From JBOGIF01 sp050742415 (GTDB taxonomy: Bacteria > Actinomycetota > Acidimicrobiia > Acidimicrobiales > AC-14), in assembly GCA_050742415.1 (NCBI GenBank), contig JBOGIF010000225.1, positions 1 to 14,879 on the forward strand: 14,879 nt of DNA, in the 5' to 3' direction. The notes beneath the pieces were generated by a model that did no database searches, was not told the DNA's origin, and saw only the letters and a program-made list of their open reading frames with translations. The position numbers and the translations under genes are program-made. This document shows positions 12,889 to 14,879 of this stretch, piece by piece. Position 1 is the first letter of the stretch. Each line of letters opens with the position of its first letter.

Positions 12889-14649
12889 TCAGGCTAACAG
12901 GGTCTCGTCGAGCACGATCCCACGCCCGGCGCAGGTAGGGCAGGTCGCCGAGAAAGCCTCGACCAGCCCTTCCGACACCCGCTTGCGCGTCATCTCCACC
13001 AGGCCGAGCGGCGAGATGTCGAACACCTGCGTTCGCGTCTTGTCCCGCCCGAGGGCGTCCTTGAAGGTGCGCATCAGCTCTTCGCGGTTCTTGCGAACGT
13101 CCATGTCGATGAAGTCGATGACGATGATCCCGCCGATGTCGCGCAGGCGGAGCTGGCGGGCGACCTCTTCGGCTGCCTCCAGGTTGTTGGCGAAGACCGT
13201 CTCCTCGAGGTTGGAGCGCCCGACGTTCTTGCCGGTGTTCACGTCGATGACCGTGAGGGCCTCGGTGCGCTCGATGATGAGCGATCCCCCCGAAGGCAGC
13301 CAAACCTTGCGGTCGAGAGCCTTGTGCAGCTGCTCGTGCACGTGCTGGCGCTCGAACAGCGACAGGTCGGTGTCGTCGTACAGCTCCACCCGGTCGGCCA
13401 GCTCCGGGACGAGGGCGGCGACGTAGTCGTGCACCTCGTGGTGCAGCGCAGGATCGTCGATCAGCACACCCCGGTAGTCACGGCTGAACTCCTCGCGGAT
13501 CACGCGCACGGCGAGAGGGGGTTCCCGGTAGAGCAGGGCGGGGGCCGACGACCGTGCGGCCAGGGCCTCGATCTGTTGCCACTGCCGGAGCAGGCGGTCG
13601 ACGTCGCGGCGAAGCTCCTCGGCCGTCGCGCCCTCCGCGGCGGTACGCACTATGAGGCCGTGACCCTCGGGACGGACCGTGTCGAGGACCCGCCTGAGGC
13701 GCTTGCGCTCGTCGTCGGCCAGCCGCTTGGAGATCCCGTAGGTGGTGCTGCCGGGGACCAGAACCACGAAGCGCCCGGCGAGAGACACCTCCTGGGTGAG
13801 GCGGGCGCCCTTGGTGCTGATCGGGTTCTTGATGACCTGGCACAGCACCGTCTGGCCGGCGCGCAGGATCTGCTCGATCCTGGGCTCGGAGCCGTCGGAG
13901 TCATCGGAGTCGGCTCCGTGCTGGCCGTCGTGGTGAGTGACGTCGCCCCGGTAGATGACTGCGTTCTTGGGGGTGCCGATGTCGACGAACGCCGCCTCCA
14001 TCCCCGGCAGCACGTTCTGGACGCGGCCCAGGTACACGTTGCCGTGGATCTGGGTCACGTCGTCGGCCGGGACGGAGACGTAATGCTCGATGAGAGAGCG
14101 GCCCTCGAGCACCGCTATCTGGATCGCCTGTGGCCGCGACTGCACGCACATGAGGAACCGACCCACGGGCCGGCCGTTGCGCTCCCGGCCCCGGCGACGC
14201 TCGAGGGTCTCCTCGTCGAGCTCGACGGGCTCTTCCAGGTCGACACCGCCCACCGACCGGTCGACGCGGTCGGCGGCCCGGGGCTTGCCGGCGCCCCCGC
14301 GACGCCGCCGACGGCGCGTGCCGGGCGAGGTGGCCTGGCCGTTGCCGACCTTCTCCGTTCCCGAAGACGGCACCGCCGGGGCCGGCCGGGTGTCGCCGAT
14401 CTGGGGCCGGCGGGCTACCGGGTCGGGCTCGGAGAGGGGTCGCGCCGCCTCCGAGCCGCGGCCGCCGCGCGAGCCACGAGAGCCGCGGCGACGCCGGCTG
14501 CCCGAAGTCTGGGGTTGGCCGGGCTGGTCAGGAGCGGGCGGGGCTACGACAGGCCCGAGGCGAGCCACAGGCTCCGAGGGTGAAGCGTTGCCGAGCTCGC
14601 TGGAGCCCAGGTCGGTGGACCTCGCGTCGGCAGGGCCGGGTTCGGACAT
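12889..14649 (-). CDS. Ribonuclease E/G
   Basis: A 586-residue endoribonuclease of the RNase E/G family, acting in rRNA maturation and mRNA decay. Residues 1-160 form a disordered extension rich in Pro, Gly and Arg, with two basic clusters (SRRRRGSRGSRGGRG near 51-65 and TRRRRRRGG near 111-119). Then come the S1 domain (about 200-290, HGNVYLGRVQNVLPGMEAAFVDIG, carrying an acidic insert GADSDDSDGSEP) and the catalytic domain, with EALTVIDVNTGKN (Asp469) and GGIIVIDFIDM (Asp512) as metal ligands. CPTCAGRG near the C-terminus supplies the zinc-link Cys pair. It is close in layout to the actinobacterial RNase E with its long N-terminus and no E. coli-like C-terminal scaffold. I start at the ATG at 14649, preceded by AGAAGGGAAAG; an in-frame GTG/ATG 15 codons upstream is less likely. 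It leads the run rplU-rpmA-obgE-proB. Confidence 0.95.
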   Translation of the reverse strand: MSEPGPADARSTDLGSSELGNASPSEPVARLGPVVAPPAPDQPGQPQTSGSRRRRGSRGSRGGRGSEAARPLSEPDPVARRPQIGDTRPAPAVPSSGTEKVGNGQATSPGTRRRRRRGGAGKPRAADRVDRSVGGVDLEEPVELDEETLERRRGRERNGRPVGRFLMCVQSRPQAIQIAVLEGRSLIEHYVSVPADDVTQIHGNVYLGRVQNVLPGMEAAFVDIGTPKNAVIYRGDVTHHDGQHGADSDDSDGSEPRIEQILRAGQTVLCQVIKNPISTKGARLTQEVSLAGRFVVLVPGSTTYGISKRLADDERKRLRRVLDTVRPEGHGLIVRTAAEGATAEELRRDVDRLLRQWQQIEALAARSSAPALLYREPPLAVRVIREEFSRDYRGVLIDDPALHHEVHDYVAALVPELADRVELYDDTDLSLFERQHVHEQLHKALDRKVWLPSGGSLIIERTEALTVIDVNTGKNVGRSNLEETVFANNLEAAEEVARQLRLRDIGGIIVIDFIDMDVRKNREELMRTFKDALGRDKTRTQVFDISPLGLVEMTRKRVSEGLVEAFSATCPTCAGRGIVLDETLLA

Positions 14650-14670
14650 TGGGACTTTCCCTTCTGGTGG

Positions 14671-14690
14671 CGCACGCTCGGGAGCGTGCG
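14671..14690. repeat. Perfect 20-bp inverted repeat in the rne leader
   Basis: Eight bases (CGCACGCT) pair with AGCGTGCG across a CGGG centre (nine if the centre is counted tightly). On the minus strand it ends 21 bases before the RNase E/G start and just before its ribosome binding site. No T-run follows. It could be an RNA hairpin controlling access to the start, or a DNA operator. Confidence 0.6.
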
Positions 14691-14710
14691 GCACGTCCGT
14701 CGCCAGCCGT

Positions 14711-14736
14711 CGGGCCTTGGCCCGCCGGCGCGCCGG
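14711..14736. repeat. Adjacent GC-rich palindromes in the rne leader
   Basis: CGGGCC-TT-GGCCCG (14711-14724) is directly followed by the 12-bp perfect palindrome CCGGCGCGCCGG (14725-14736). With the repeat at 14671-14690 they make the stretch before the RNase E/G gene highly foldable as RNA. In E. coli the rne 5' leader mediates autoregulation; whether this one does is inference. Confidence 0.5.
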
Positions 14737-14856
14737 AGTGCTCGATCGACTGCCGTCTACCCGTGCGGTCCCAGGTGCCGGGGCCGCTCGGACGGCGCTG
14801 CAGCACCCTGAGGAGGAACAGCGAGAGCTGCCGCAGGGAGGTCATGAGATCGGCCG

Positions 14857-14862
14857 ATGATA
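14857..14862 (-). promoter_or_regulatory. Candidate -10 element for the rne-rplU-rpmA-obgE-proB run
   Basis: TATCAT (5 of 6 to TATAAT) reads toward the RNase E/G gene about 208 bases before its ATG. The matching -35 would fall at or beyond the window edge, so it cannot be checked here. If used, the transcript would carry a leader of about 200 nt with the palindromes listed separately. Confidence 0.3.
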
Positions 14863-14879
14863 CCGCCCGGCGGGCTAGC

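Larger units (their letters stand above)
14528..14845 (-). other. Possible small upstream reading frame in the rne leader (overlapping)
   Basis: An ATG at 14845 opens a 105-codon frame beginning MTSLRQLSLFLLRVLQRR. Its first ~28 codons nearly all end in G or C, as in true genes of this window, and TATCAT lies 11 nt upstream. The later part overlaps the start of the RNase E/G gene in another frame and looks like shadow sequence. It may be a leader peptide, the tail of a gene beyond the window, or chance. Apart from this and the palindromes I see nothing in 14650-14879. Confidence 0.2.

Noticed and set aside
13324..14583. Plus-strand open frame of 419 codons
   Set aside because: It is antisense to the RNase E/G gene; long spurious frames are expected in DNA this rich in G+C.
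14757..14879. Possible C-terminus of an upstream minus-strand gene (41 codons ending in TAG)
   Set aside because: The frame is Ala/Pro-rich with no G/C-ending codon bias and no recognisable motif, and it runs off the window, so I cannot support it.
1..14879. Search for tRNA, rRNA, CRISPR arrays, transposases, phage or defence genes
   Set aside because: No regularly spaced repeats, cloverleaf-like sequences, DDE motifs or known defence domains were seen; nearly all of the window is filled by the genes listed.

Overview
This 14.9 kb window has high G+C content and is densely coded, with many GTG starts and 4-nt start/stop overlaps. Together with a plant/actinobacterial-type class II DAHP synthase and an RNase E/G with a long Arg/Pro-rich N-terminus next to rplU-rpmA-obgE, it points to an actinobacterium. 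An uncultured Acidimicrobiia-like lineage is my best guess, but this is inference from gene content only. No rRNA, tRNA, CRISPR array, transposase or prophage gene was found.

Reading from the right edge on the minus strand, a structured leader (14650-14879) precedes a packed housekeeping run: rne/rng, rplU, rpmA, obgE, proB (14649 down to 9927). These cover RNA turnover, two 50S ribosomal proteins, a 50S assembly GTPase and the first step of proline synthesis. In many actinobacteria proB is followed by proA, nadD and rsfS. Here those genes are present in the same orientation but separated by two inserted blocks.

The first block (9892-7274, minus strand) lies between proB and proA. It holds a short, apparently C-terminally truncated membrane protein, a YbdK/GCS2-type carboxylate-amine ligase and two small secreted proteins of unknown function. 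It closes with a strong intrinsic terminator, and proA then appears to restart from its own leaderless-type promoter. The second block lies between proA and nadD. It holds a GT-C-like membrane glycosyltransferase translationally coupled to proA, and an oppositely oriented class II DAHP synthase whose 3' end overlaps that gene by 65 bp. nadD and rsfS follow, overlapping by ATGA.

The left end is accessory. A plus-strand HExxH zinc-peptidase-like gene faces rsfS. Divergent from it is a secreted type I sulfatase, cut by the window edge and visibly lower in G+C than everything else, which suggests later acquisition.

Most of the window is ordinary core metabolism and ribosome biology. The parts worth a second look are the interrupted obg-proBA-nadD-rsfS cluster, the pair of unknown secreted proteins (one Asp-rich with EF-hand-like segments), the truncated membrane gene, the 5' leader of rne, the T7 tract in the DAHP synthase, and the sulfatase island. 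I found no convincing previously undescribed multi-gene system.
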